Positions 1 through 8,134 of a stretch of 64,000 bases of DNA are shown one piece after another. Where the stretch lies: positions 124,001-188,000 of the forward strand of contig NZ_JAHPZO010000001.1 in NCBI RefSeq assembly GCF_019042655.1, in the 5' to 3' direction. This DNA comes from Planococcus sp. CP5-4_YE (GTDB lineage: Bacteria; Bacillota; Bacilli; Bacillales_A; Planococcaceae). Within the stretch, counting starts at the first letter, position 1, and the number at the start of each line of letters is the position of its first letter. The position numbers and the translations under genes were made by a program. Below the pieces are notes generated by a model that saw only the letters and a program-made list of their open reading frames with translations, had not been told where the DNA came from and made no database searches.

Positions 1-1508
1 TTTTGTTCAAGTGACTCGGATTTCATGTCGATCTCCGTTCCCGCATCGTCCGGAAGTCCTTCGAAGCCCTCCTGTTGGCGGGCTTTCCATGGATCGGTTT
101 CCTGTATGAGCCAGCGCTGTACTTGGGAAGTCAGGCTCTTGCTGACATTAAGTACGGTATCCGCCGTCATCGTTGCCGTTTCGGGAACATTCTCCTCAAC
201 GACTGAAAACGGCAAGTCAAATTTCATTTTGTCGATTTCAAGCGACTCGGTATCTGTCAATAAGCCCGCTTCTCGCAGCGATGTTTTCATCAACTTTTTC
301 AAATGGCCTGACATTTGTGAGTCGATCGTTTTCAACAGCTTGTCTTGAAGGTCTTTTTTGCGGTTTTCCCGCTCTTCTTCGGTTTTCTTGCCGCTGAACA
401 ATAAGCCCACTTTAAATCCGGGTTGGCGCGCTTCTATATAAGGACTCAGCGAATCCCTCACTTCATAAGGCATGATATTGGCGTTTTCGAGCAGCTCTTT
501 GCGCTTTTTCTCGAAATTCGATCGCCAATTGTCGTAATCTTGGACAGAACTGCGGCGCTTGATCAGTTCATGTTCTTTTTTTAGGTCTTCGCGCGCAGCC
601 CATTCTTCCTCAGACAACACATTCGCGAAGGCTTCCAGCCGCTCCGCTTTTTCATCTTCCAAAAACCCGATGTGCTCATCTTTTAATTGACGAAGTGCAG
701 ATGCCGAAGCTTCCCCGAGGTGCCCTTGCCAATTGTCCATGACGGAGGAGACGAGCTGTTTCACTTCGGAGAATTCATTGCCTGGGAATTCGTGGACTTT
801 TAATGAAGTAAAAAAGATGCCTTTCGGTTCGACGCCCCAAGCGGCAAAACTATCCGCAACCGATTGCTGGAATTCCGCAAATGATATCTCGCTTTCTTGA
901 TGCTTATCGATCTGGTTGACGATTAAATAAAGATCCGTGTATTTCTGCAATTCCTTTGTGAAATTGAAATTGAGCTCGGATTGCACATGGTTGTAATCCA
1001 TGACATAAAACACCATATCGGCCACATGCAAAGCCGATTCAGTCGACATTCTGTGGGCATCATCCGTTGAGTCGACACCCGGCGTATCCATGACGGTGAT
1101 GCCTTCTGGCAACACGGAAGTCGAATGTCCGATGTCGATTTGCGTGACGTCGCCGCTCTTGCAGAAATCCTTGACCGCCTGGAAATCATAGTTTTCAGGG
1201 AAATACACAGGACGGTCTCCCCTGCGGTTGACAGTGGCATAGTCTTTTTCAGCCTTATGGACATTGACGATGTTTGCGCTTGTCGGAATCGGGCTCGATG
1301 GCAATAGCGTCTCGCCCGTCAAAGCGTTGATCATCGACGATTTTCCGGAGGAGAAGTGGCCGGCAAACCCGATAATGAATTGGTCTTTCAAAATTTTACG
1401 CGCAAATAATTCCGCTTTTTCTTCACGTTCTGTGTCGTCATTATCTTTGAAAATTCGGTAAAGATGCGCTGTTTCGATTAATTCCTGTTTATGGTCTGTC
1501 GCTGTCAT
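1..1508 (-). CDS. dynA: Dynamin-like GTPase (DynA/YpbR family), 3' end off the left edge
   Basis: This is the first 502 codons of a large GTPase read leftwards out of the window; no stop is reached, so the C-terminus is missing. Close to the N-terminus it has the dynamin P-loop GHFSSGKSSMIN (residues about 48-59), then the DTPGVDS switch II motif and a VNQID sequence in the NKxD position. Charged helical sequence follows, as expected for a dynamin stalk. The B. subtilis homologue DynA (YpbR) is about 1190 residues, a tandem fusion of two dynamin units that tethers and fuses membranes and protects against phage and pore-forming damage. Whether this one is also a double unit cannot be seen. The ATG follows a GGAGAT-type ribosome site. 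Confidence 0.85.
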   Translation of the reverse strand, partial: MTATDHKQELIETAHLYRIFKDNDDTEREEKAELFARKILKDQFIIGFAGHFSSGKSSMINALTGETLLPSSPIPTSANIVNVHKAEKDYATVNRRGDRPVYFPENYDFQAVKDFCKSGDVTQIDIGHSTSVLPEGITVMDTPGVDSTDDAHRMSTESALHVADMVFYVMDYNHVQSELNFNFTKELQKYTDLYLIVNQIDKHQESEISFAEFQQSVADSFAAWGVEPKGIFFTSLKVHEFPGNEFSEVKQLVSSVMDNWQGHLGEASASALRQLKDEHIGFLEDEKAERLEAFANVLSEEEWAAREDLKKEHELIKRRSSVQDYDNWRSNFEKKRKELLENANIMPYEVRDSLSPYIEARQPGFKVGLLFSGKKTEEERENRKKDLQDKLLKTIDSQMSGHLKKLMKTSLREAGLLTDTESLEIDKMKFDLPFSVVEENVPETATMTADTVLNVSKSLTSQVQRWLIQETDPWKARQQEGFEGLPDDAGTEIDMKSESLEQ

Positions 1509-1569
1509 ATGTATATCTCCTTCACCGTTACTTCTATTCATCATATCATTTTTTCCAGCAGAACGAAAA

Positions 1570-1595
1570 ACATCCTTCCATCTCTGGAAGGATGT
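1570..1595 (-). terminator. Intrinsic terminator after the SDR gene
   Basis: An 11-bp perfect inverted repeat with a four-base loop, followed in the minus direction by a run of five T. It lies just past the SDR stop codon and before the dynamin start. Confidence 0.85.
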
Positions 1596-1599
1596 ATCC

Positions 1600-2358
1600 T
1601 CAGGAAAATCCGTGAATCGACATGCCGCCGTCGATGAACAAAGTCTGCCCGGTGATATAACCCGCTGCATCCGATGCAAGGAACACAACAGGAGAAGCTA
1701 CTTCTGGCAATTCGCCGACGCGTTTGAGCGGTGTCACTGCAAGGATTGAATCCAAGTATTCATGGTCTGAAAGCAAATTTTCCGTAAGCGGCGTACGGAA
1801 ATACCAAGGGCCGATCGCATTAACGCGGATGCCTCTATCGCCCCATTCCATCGCCATCACTTTAGTCATTTGAATAATCGCTGCTTTAGAAGCCGCATAG
1901 ACTACGCCTGTTTTCAGGGCACGGTCGCCGCCGACGGAACTGACGTTGATGATCGAAGCCCCTTTAGTCATGTGTTTCGCCGCTTCCTGGGAAAACATGA
2001 ATACGCTTTGCGCGTTGGTATCCATGATTTTATGCCACTCACTATCGGTCGCATCATCCAGTTTCGAACGAATATTCATCCCAGCATTATTGACTAGGAT
2101 GTCGACCTTGCCGAACCGCTCAACCGCCGCTTCGACTGCCGTTTGAATTTCATTGCGGTCAGTCACATCCGCAACTGCATAAGCTGTGCGATCGTTAGCC
2201 ATTTCCTGCATCACTTGCTTCAGGTCACTTTCGGTCCTTGCGACCAGCAGGACATTGGCCCCTGCTTCACCGAGTGCTAACGCAATCGCACGCCCGATGC
2301 CTTTTCCGGCTCCGGTAACGATTGCGGTCTTGCCTTCTAAACGAAAAGATGCCAACAA
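1600..2358 (-). CDS. SDR-family NAD(P)-dependent oxidoreductase
   Basis: A classical short-chain dehydrogenase/reductase of 252 residues. The cofactor motif TGAGKGIGRA, the NNAG motif, the catalytic serine in NVSSVGG and the YAASK active site are all present, and the C-terminus ends in the usual FIDGGMSIHG. The pattern resembles 3-oxoacyl-ACP reductases and gluconate 5-dehydrogenases, but the substrate cannot be told from sequence. The longest ORF begins with an ATG at 2379, yet an SD sequence (AAAGGGGGG) sits inside that extension, followed by two TTG codons at 2358 and 2355. One of these is the likely start, giving a protein that begins with the standard SDR N-terminus. It is closed by its own terminator. 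Confidence 0.85.
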   Translation of the reverse strand: MLASFRLEGKTAIVTGAGKGIGRAIALALGEAGANVLLVARTESDLKQVMQEMANDRTAYAVADVTDRNEIQTAVEAAVERFGKVDILVNNAGMNIRSKLDDATDSEWHKIMDTNAQSVFMFSQEAAKHMTKGASIINVSSVGGDRALKTGVVYAASKAAIIQMTKVMAMEWGDRGIRVNAIGPWYFRTPLTENLLSDHEYLDSILAVTPLKRVGELPEVASPVVFLASDAAGYITGQTLFIDGGMSIHGFS

Positions 2359-2398
2359 AAAAATCCCCCCTTTAGTCATTTCTATTCATTTTATTGCT

Positions 2399-3892
2399 TT
2401 AATCTAATCGATAAATTTTGGCGTATTTCGCTTCCAAGTATTCGGCCAGATGATTTCCATTCAAGCTTTCACCCGTCGCTTCTTCTAAAAGCTCAAGCGG
2501 CTTCTTGACAGCTCCGTGACGGTGAACTTTATCAGTCAGCCAATCAGTGATCGGGCCGATTTCTCCGGTTGCCAGCAATTCATCATAATTCGGGATGTCT
2601 TTTTGCATGGCATTTTTGAACTGTGCTGCATATAACAGACCCAGTGCATAGGAAGGGAAATAGCCAAAGCTGCCGCCTGCCCAGTGGACATCTTGAAGCA
2701 CGCCTTCACCGTCATGTTCTGGTCGGATGCCTAAGTATTCTTCGTATTTATCGTTCCATAAAGCCGGGAGGTCCTTGACTTCATAGTCACCGTCAAACAA
2801 GCCTTTTTCCAATTCATAACGAATCATGATATGAAGTGCATAAGTTAATTCATCGGCTTCGATGCGGATCAATGAAGCTTTGGATTCATTGATGGCTTTG
2901 AGGAATTCATCAAGACTTGCCTGCTGGAACGAATCCGGTGCATAAGATAGGAATTTTTCGTAATTATGGCGCCAGAATGACTCGTTGCGCCCGACAAAAT
3001 TCTCAAAGAACAAGGACTGTGATTCATGGATGCCCATCGAGGAGCCCCCGTCCACCGGCAATCCGCTCAAATTACTGCTGATGTTTTGTTCGTACAAAGC
3101 ATGGCCTGCCTCGTGAATCGTGCCAAAAACGGCCGTACGGAAATCGCGTTCATCGTATTTTGTCGTCACCCTGACATCGCCGCGGTTCACTGCGATCATA
3201 AACGGATGGACCGTTTCGTCAAGTCTTCCCGCTTCGAAATCATAGCCCAATTGGTTCAACACATCCAAGCTGAAATCCTGCTGGGCTTGTTTCGGGAAAT
3301 GCCCATACAAAAATTCTGTGTTCGGCTGATTTTCAGACTCTTGGATTTGTTTGACGAGCGGCACGATGCGGTTTCTCAACTGCCCAAATACCTGATCCAG
3401 TTGCTCAGTCGTGACGCCTGGCTCATACTGGTCCAGCAAAGTGTTATAGACGCTGCCGTTTTTCATGCCCCAGTAGCCGACAAAGCGCCGTGTCGTTTCC
3501 ACGAGCTCTTCAAGGTAGGGTTGGAACATGGCGAAATCCGCCTGCTCTTTCGCCTCTTCCCAAACGGATTCCGCTTTGCTTGTCAAGACAACGAACTTAC
3601 GGTATTCCTCCGGTGGAATTTTGGCGTTCAATTGGTATTCACGATCAGCTTCTTCCACCGAACGCTGCATCGCGGTTGATAAGCCGTCCTGCTTTTTCAG
3701 TTCAGCGATCAGCTTGCCATATTCTTCGGAAGTCGACATCGCAAAAAGTTCTGAAGACAAGGTCCCGATCGTCTCTGAACGCAAGTCTTGGCCTTTCTTC
3801 GGTGCGCCTGTCCGCATATCCCAATACAGCAAGGAGATGGCTTCGTTGTAACTTGTCATTTTCTGGTGTAGTTCCCTGAATTGTTGTTCCAT
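2399..3892 (-). CDS. ypwA: M32-family metallocarboxypeptidase (YpwA/Taq type)
   Basis: A 497-residue zinc carboxypeptidase. The HEAGH motif (HExxH) lies in GTIHEAGHALYEQ, with the downstream glutamate in GIHESQSLFFENF as third zinc ligand. Helices fill the rest of the chain, as in carboxypeptidase Taq and B. subtilis YpwA, which remove C-terminal residues from peptides and need a metal. The length is normal for the family. It is cytosolic, with no signal peptide. The ATG has a GGAGG twelve bases upstream, somewhat far but the only candidate. The next gene downstream, the SDR, is 40 bases away, so co-transcription is possible. Confidence 0.93.
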   Translation of the reverse strand: MEQQFRELHQKMTSYNEAISLLYWDMRTGAPKKGQDLRSETIGTLSSELFAMSTSEEYGKLIAELKKQDGLSTAMQRSVEEADREYQLNAKIPPEEYRKFVVLTSKAESVWEEAKEQADFAMFQPYLEELVETTRRFVGYWGMKNGSVYNTLLDQYEPGVTTEQLDQVFGQLRNRIVPLVKQIQESENQPNTEFLYGHFPKQAQQDFSLDVLNQLGYDFEAGRLDETVHPFMIAVNRGDVRVTTKYDERDFRTAVFGTIHEAGHALYEQNISSNLSGLPVDGGSSMGIHESQSLFFENFVGRNESFWRHNYEKFLSYAPDSFQQASLDEFLKAINESKASLIRIEADELTYALHIMIRYELEKGLFDGDYEVKDLPALWNDKYEEYLGIRPEHDGEGVLQDVHWAGGSFGYFPSYALGLLYAAQFKNAMQKDIPNYDELLATGEIGPITDWLTDKVHRHGAVKKPLELLEEATGESLNGNHLAEYLEAKYAKIYRLD

Positions 3893-4004
3893 TTACACAA
3901 TATTCCTCCTTCTTTTCCGGTCTATTGTATCATATGGAAGCTTTTGTCCGCCCCCACAGCTTTCAAGAATTTCATTTCTATAGGCGGTGAAGCGGAAATG
4001 ATAT

Positions 4005-4036
4005 AAAAAAATCAGCGGGGAGCTTTCCCCGCTGAT
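4005..4036 (-). terminator. Intrinsic terminator after the DinG-type helicase gene
   Basis: The stem ATCAGCGGGG/CCCCGCTGAT closes on an AGCTTT loop and is followed in the minus direction by seven T. It ends the helicase transcript at 4055. Confidence 0.92.
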
Positions 4037-4054
4037 CTATCACTTCTAATTTAT

Positions 4055-5962
4055 TCATCGATGTTTCGCCGGCACCGGCAAAACATTCTGCCAAAGATGT
4101 TCAATGCGCAATTCCTCTTCGGTCAATAGCAAATGGATTTGGCCATGGTCAGATGAAGAGCGGATCAACCGCCCGACGCCTTGCTGCAAGCGCAGCTGCA
4201 TGAACGGCAAGTCGATCTCTTCCAGCGGATGCTCGCTGAATTTGCGTTTGGCATCGAATACCGGGTCGTTCGGCGGCATCGGCAAATCGACAATGATAAC
4301 CTTAGTCAAGGCGTCTCCCGGCAAGTCCATTCCTTCCCATAGATGATGGGAGCAAAGCACTTGGAATTTGCCATCCTGGAAATCGCGCACGACAGACGAT
4401 AGCTCACGGTCGCCTTCAAACTCGATGGCAAGCGGAGAATCTGTCGGCACTGCTCGTTTGAAAGATTGCATGGCGGCTTTTGATTTGAACAATACCAAAG
4501 TCTGTCCGCCTTCCGCTGCCAGTTCCAGTACTTTTTGCGCTTTTGCCTCCTGTGCGACAGGATGCTTGAAGATCTCCATCACTTCTTCGTATTCAAACGG
4601 AGACGGCACCGAGAACGATTCGAAATTGTCGATCCCTAAGGTATCCGCTAAATAAGTGAAATCCTTCGCGACAGACAATGTGGCGGAAGAAAAGACGATC
4701 GGCAGTTTGCCATCGAATAATTTCTCATCGAGAATATCCGTCACAAGGCGTGGCATGATGACCAAAGTTTCAATTTCATCTTTTTCTTCAAGCCAGCTGA
4801 TCGCGTCGCCATTTTCGACAAATAAGCCCATTGAGAAGTTATACTGCTCAAAATACTCCTCAGCCAGATTCAGTTCGTATTCCGGAATGCTGAACAATTC
4901 CCCTTCGAAGACGAATTCTTCCAACAAGTTATCGACGGTACGGATCAATTCCGTCCCGATTCGTTTCAATAGCGGGTCTTCTTGTATCGCTTTGCGGTCT
5001 TCTTCGCTAGGGATTAAGTTACTGCGCAGCACACGGAAAAACTCAGTATGCAAATCGATGGTCCGTTCAATGAGCCCGAGCGTCTTTTCGCGGACCCCAT
5101 CGACCATAACTTTTTCCGTCACGTCATAAAGCGAGCTTTCCTGCACTTCATAAGTAAGTGCGCGCTGTGCCGCGAATTCCAGTAAGTGGCCTTCATCGAG
5201 CACGATTTGGGAAACTTCCGGAAGCAATGGGGCTTGGCCTTCGTGCTTGCGGTTTTCTTTTGTCCAAATGTGCTCCATCAGGAAATCATGGGAACAGATG
5301 ACCAGGTCGGTCGCTTCCCGGTAATGGTTGCGGTGCAAGGTCAATCCGCATTTATTGCGCATATCGCAAGCGTTGCAGTTTTGGATCGGATGGTAATTGA
5401 CTTGTTGCCACTGATCATCCGTGAGTTCCGGATAACTTGAGCGTTCGCCATATGGATACATTTGCTGCATCGAATAAGTTTTGTTGACGAATTCGGGAAG
5501 CGTATCTTCGATATGGTCGAGGAAATCCGCTTCGCTGCGTTTTTTTGCCCCTTCGAAGCGTTGCAAACATAAATACTGGTCGCGTGATTTCGCCAGGCGG
5601 ACGTCCAGGTTCAAATTGAACAATTCATCCAAACGGTCGATATCCCCGCCTTTTTTCACCAATTGTTCGATCAATGCCTCATCTGCACAAGAAATGAGGG
5701 CAGGCTTGCCTGTGTAGCGGGCATATGCAATCGCTGGCAATAAATAGGCCATCGTCTTGCCTGTGCCGACGCCAGCTTCTGCAAATAGCACTTGTCGTTC
5801 TTTCAGCGCTTTTTCCAATTGAAACGACATGAAAATCTGTTCATCGCGAAGTTCATACCCTTTTTCAGGCAGAATATCGTAGAAGATATCCCCGATCCAG
5901 TCGTTCAATGAGTCAAAGAACGTTTTATCTTTGGATAACGGAAATGGCAATGCTTGTCTCAT
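4055..5962 (-). CDS. ypvA: DinG/XPD-like ATP-dependent DNA helicase with Fe-S cysteines (YpvA type)
   Basis: A superfamily 2 helicase of 635 residues. Walker A is AEAGVGTGKTMAYLLPA and the Walker B box is DEGH. The C-terminal helicase half has FSSATLS and a QGVGRLIRS motif VI. Between the nucleotide motifs lie four cysteines at residues 132, 196, 199 and 205, the spacing of the [4Fe-4S] domain in XPD and E. coli DinG. Family knowledge points to 5'-3' unwinding of DNA forks or DNA:RNA hybrids. The ORF can be read back to 6190, but that overlaps the next gene; the real ATG at 5962 has GAGGGG six bases ahead. A second DinG, with an exonuclease domain and no such cysteines, starts at 23484. Confidence 0.9.
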   Translation of the reverse strand: MRQALPFPLSKDKTFFDSLNDWIGDIFYDILPEKGYELRDEQIFMSFQLEKALKERQVLFAEAGVGTGKTMAYLLPAIAYARYTGKPALISCADEALIEQLVKKGGDIDRLDELFNLNLDVRLAKSRDQYLCLQRFEGAKKRSEADFLDHIEDTLPEFVNKTYSMQQMYPYGERSSYPELTDDQWQQVNYHPIQNCNACDMRNKCGLTLHRNHYREATDLVICSHDFLMEHIWTKENRKHEGQAPLLPEVSQIVLDEGHLLEFAAQRALTYEVQESSLYDVTEKVMVDGVREKTLGLIERTIDLHTEFFRVLRSNLIPSEEDRKAIQEDPLLKRIGTELIRTVDNLLEEFVFEGELFSIPEYELNLAEEYFEQYNFSMGLFVENGDAISWLEEKDEIETLVIMPRLVTDILDEKLFDGKLPIVFSSATLSVAKDFTYLADTLGIDNFESFSVPSPFEYEEVMEIFKHPVAQEAKAQKVLELAAEGGQTLVLFKSKAAMQSFKRAVPTDSPLAIEFEGDRELSSVVRDFQDGKFQVLCSHHLWEGMDLPGDALTKVIIVDLPMPPNDPVFDAKRKFSEHPLEEIDLPFMQLRLQQGVGRLIRSSSDHGQIHLLLTEEELRIEHLWQNVLPVPAKHR

Positions 5963-5983
5963 ATAAAACCCCTCACAGAGAAA

Positions 5984-6005
5984 CGGAAGGGCACACGCCC
6001 TTCCG
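5984..6005 (-). terminator. Probable terminator after the RNA methyltransferase gene
   Basis: An inverted repeat of nine pairs (CGGAAGGGC/GCCCTTCCG) lies between the methyltransferase stop and the helicase ribosome site. The T tract is short and broken, so read-through into the helicase gene is likely. Confidence 0.6.
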
Positions 6006-6011
6006 TTTTCC

Positions 6012-7148
6012 TCATTTATTTTTTGGACGTTCTCCCCAGAATTGGAACAGGTCCGTGCGGATAAAACCATTATATAATTTGCGTTTTTTCGTCGCTTTTT
6101 GGCCGTAGAGTTTTTCAAAGCCTTCCATCGAAGACAGCATATAAACAGACCATGTCGGGTATTTCGAGAACATTTGTCCCATATCCCCAATCATTTCTTC
6201 GATCACTTCCACTTCACCGATCCGCTCGCCGTACGGCGGGTTCCCGATGACAACACCGTTCTCTTCGGTTGTCGTGAAATCTGTCACTTGGCGCTGCTGC
6301 AAACGGACAATTCCTGCAAATCCAGCTTCGATGACGTTTTCTTCGGCGATCTGGATCATCCGGTGGTCGATATCCGTGCCGAGAATATTAAGCGGCTGGT
6401 CGTAATCCGCTTGTTCTTCCGCTTCTGCACGAACTTCATCCCAGATCTTCGAGCCGATCCATGGCCATTGTTCGCTATCGAATTCCCGGTTGTAGCCCGG
6501 GGCGATGTTCTGGCCGATCATTGCTGCTTCGATGACGATTGTCCCTGAACCGCAGAACGGATCGACAAATGGCCGATCTGGGCTCCAGCGCGACAATTTG
6601 ATAAGCGCTGCCGCCAAAGTTTCCTTTAGTGGTGCTTCGCCTTGCCCGACGCGGTAGCCGCGTTTATGAAGTCCCGCTCCGCTTGTATCGATTGATAATT
6701 GGACTTTATCTTTCAGGATCGATACTTCGATTTTGAAACGCGGCCCCGATTCATCCAAGAAGGCATTGCGGTGATAGGCTTTTTTCATGCGTTCGACAAT
6801 TGCTTTTTTGACGATTGACTGGCAGGTCGGCACACTGTGAAGCTTTGACTTGACCGATTTTCCTTGAACCGGGAATTCGGCATCGACTGGCAAGTATTTT
6901 TCCCATTCAATCGCTTTTGTCTGTTCAAACAGCTCATCAAAAGTGGTCGCTTCGAATTCGCCGGCAATCAATTTCACGCGGTCAGCGGTGCGCAGCCAAA
7001 GGTTCGTTTTCGCAATGTCACGGGCAGTGCCTTCAAAAAACACTTTTCCGTTGTCTGTTGTCGTTTCGTATCCAAGTTCTTTTACTTCGTTTGCCACGAT
7101 GGATTCCAGACCCATTGCCGCAGTGGCCAGTAATTTATAACTAGTCAT
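6012..7148 (-). CDS. ypsC: THUMP-domain class I RNA methyltransferase (YpsC/RlmL N-terminal type)
   Basis: A 378-residue SAM-dependent methyltransferase. The N-terminal 160 residues form a THUMP RNA-binding region. The Rossmann half carries the DPFCGSGTIVIEAA motif I, and NPPYGERIGE is the catalytic NPPY of N2-guanine methyltransferases. It matches YpsC of B. subtilis and the N-terminal half of E. coli RlmL, which makes m2G2445 in 23S rRNA; the exact target base here is inference. In B. subtilis ypsC is also next to rnpB and gpsB. The ATG at 7148 has an AAGGAAG ribosome site. Confidence 0.9.
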   Translation of the reverse strand: MTSYKLLATAAMGLESIVANEVKELGYETTTDNGKVFFEGTARDIAKTNLWLRTADRVKLIAGEFEATTFDELFEQTKAIEWEKYLPVDAEFPVQGKSVKSKLHSVPTCQSIVKKAIVERMKKAYHRNAFLDESGPRFKIEVSILKDKVQLSIDTSGAGLHKRGYRVGQGEAPLKETLAAALIKLSRWSPDRPFVDPFCGSGTIVIEAAMIGQNIAPGYNREFDSEQWPWIGSKIWDEVRAEAEEQADYDQPLNILGTDIDHRMIQIAEENVIEAGFAGIVRLQQRQVTDFTTTEENGVVIGNPPYGERIGEVEVIEEMIGDMGQMFSKYPTWSVYMLSSMEGFEKLYGQKATKKRKLYNGFIRTDLFQFWGERPKNK

Positions 7149-7282
7149 AACAACTTCCTTTCCGTCTTCCTAATACCTGTTTTAGTCATATAGCAGCTAC
7201 TGCTGACACTACCGGATATCGATAGGCGGCAGCTTGAACCATATATAATTTTTCACTTCAATTTTTTCTTCATTCATATGAA

Positions 7283-7310
7283 GAAAGGCTCCCCAGCAGG
7301 AGAGCCTTTC
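7283..7310 (-). terminator. Terminator hairpin after rnpB
   Basis: The stem GAAAGGCTC/GAGCCTTTC lies about 15 bases past the 3' end of the RNase P RNA. The downstream T run is weak (TTCAT), so the hairpin may also act as a processing stop. Confidence 0.7.
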
Positions 7311-7324
7311 AAAGATAATAAGTT

Positions 7325-7725
7325 AAGACCATTCAAAATTCTATAAGCCATGTTTTGTCTCCACGTACTCAAACAGCCAAAGCCTCGTACTAGCGGATGG
7401 CAATCATCTATCTGCGGATTCACTCCGCCTCTTCCGTCGGTTCATTTCCCTTGGAAAAGTGCCCCTACCATAATTTGGGTTTCTCACTCGCGGGGTTTAC
7501 CTCGTTCCACCTGCATAGTTTCCTAGACAGCTCCGTCACTGTGGCACCTTCAGGGTATTTCGGCCATATCCGAAGACTTAGGCGTTCTACCCGCCGTCAG
7601 CATAAATGCTGCCCCAGCTTATTGTTTCGCTGGGCGCGATCACTACGGTCATCGCAGATCCGTGTGAGCATGGACTTTCCTCTCCCGCATCAAGTGCGGG
7701 AGCGATTGCCAGAATTTCAAATGGC
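7325..7725 (-). ncRNA. rnpB: RNase P RNA, B type
   Basis: This 617-base space between two genes holds a structured RNA of about 400 bases on the minus strand. It contains the universally conserved GAGGAAAGTCC box near the 5' end, the GAAACCCAAATT region, and the closing ACAAAACATGGCTTATAGAA segment typical of the B-type (Bacillus) ribozyme. RNase P removes 5' leaders from tRNA precursors; the protein partner RnpA is not in this window. The location between ypsC and gpsB is the same as in B. subtilis. Ends are estimated from the promoter and the terminator hairpin, and may be off by about ten bases. Confidence 0.95.
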
Positions 7726-7731
7726 TAACTA

Positions 7732-7760
7732 AGTATACGCTATTCGGCGACTGTTGACAA
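7732..7760 (-). promoter_or_regulatory. SigA-type promoter of rnpB
   Basis: TTGTCA and TATACT are separated by 17 bases. The predicted start is about seven bases downstream, at the RNase P RNA 5' end. The promoter lies in the short gap after gpsB, so the RNA is made independently of it. Confidence 0.85.
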
Positions 7761-7765
7761 GCTTG

Positions 7766-8059
7766 TTATCTATTGTCGAGCTTATTGCCGAATACATGAT
7801 TTTCTAAATGGGACAATCTGCGCAGAATGTCAAAATTGGTCGTTCCAGGCGCGGGAGTTGCTTGCTTTTGTGGCGATTCCTCCAGCTCCGTGCGCAATCG
7901 GCGGTTTTCATTTTGCAGTTGTTCGATTTTTTTGTTGTACAATTCATAGTCCTGAATGATTTCATCCAGGAAATGATCTACTTCATCCTGGTTGTAGCCG
8001 CGCATGGCTGTTTTAAAGTCTTTTTCTAAAATGTCTTTTGCTGCATATTTAATATCCAT
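7766..8059 (-). CDS. gpsB: Cell-cycle protein GpsB
   Basis: A 97-residue DivIVA-like protein. The N-terminal membrane- and partner-binding domain has the family hallmark [17 protein letters not shown], followed by a coiled coil to about residue 60. After a Pro/Ala/Thr linker comes a short C-terminal helical trimerisation segment. GpsB moves between division septum and side wall and binds the cytoplasmic tail of the class A penicillin-binding protein PonA, whose gene is about 5 kb away. The start ATG has AAGGA upstream. Its promoter appears to lie in the 75 bases behind mrfB. Confidence 0.95.
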   Translation of the reverse strand: MDIKYAAKDILEKDFKTAMRGYNQDEVDHFLDEIIQDYELYNKKIEQLQNENRRLRTELEESPQKQATPAPGTTNFDILRRLSHLENHVFGNKLDNR

Positions 8060-8115
8060 TCGAATCGTCCTTCCATTAAAAGAAACTTCGTGAAATATGT
8101 CTATTCCTTACGGTT

Positions 8116-8121
8116 AGTATA
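8116..8121 (-). promoter_or_regulatory. Extended -10 promoter for gpsB
   Basis: TGCTATACT is a perfect extended -10 in the gap between the mrfB stop and gpsB. No good -35 is seen at 17 bases. The same TATGCTATACTA string recurs before yphE. Confidence 0.6.
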
Positions 8122-8134
8122 GCATAAGCGATAT

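Noticed and set aside
3026..3679. Open frame of 217 codons opposite the M32 peptidase
   Set aside because: It is the complement of a clear enzyme gene, has no SD and no recognisable domain.
5963..6190. N-terminal extension of the DinG-type helicase
   Set aside because: It overlaps the methyltransferase gene, contains the terminator hairpin, and a good SD lies before ATG 5962.
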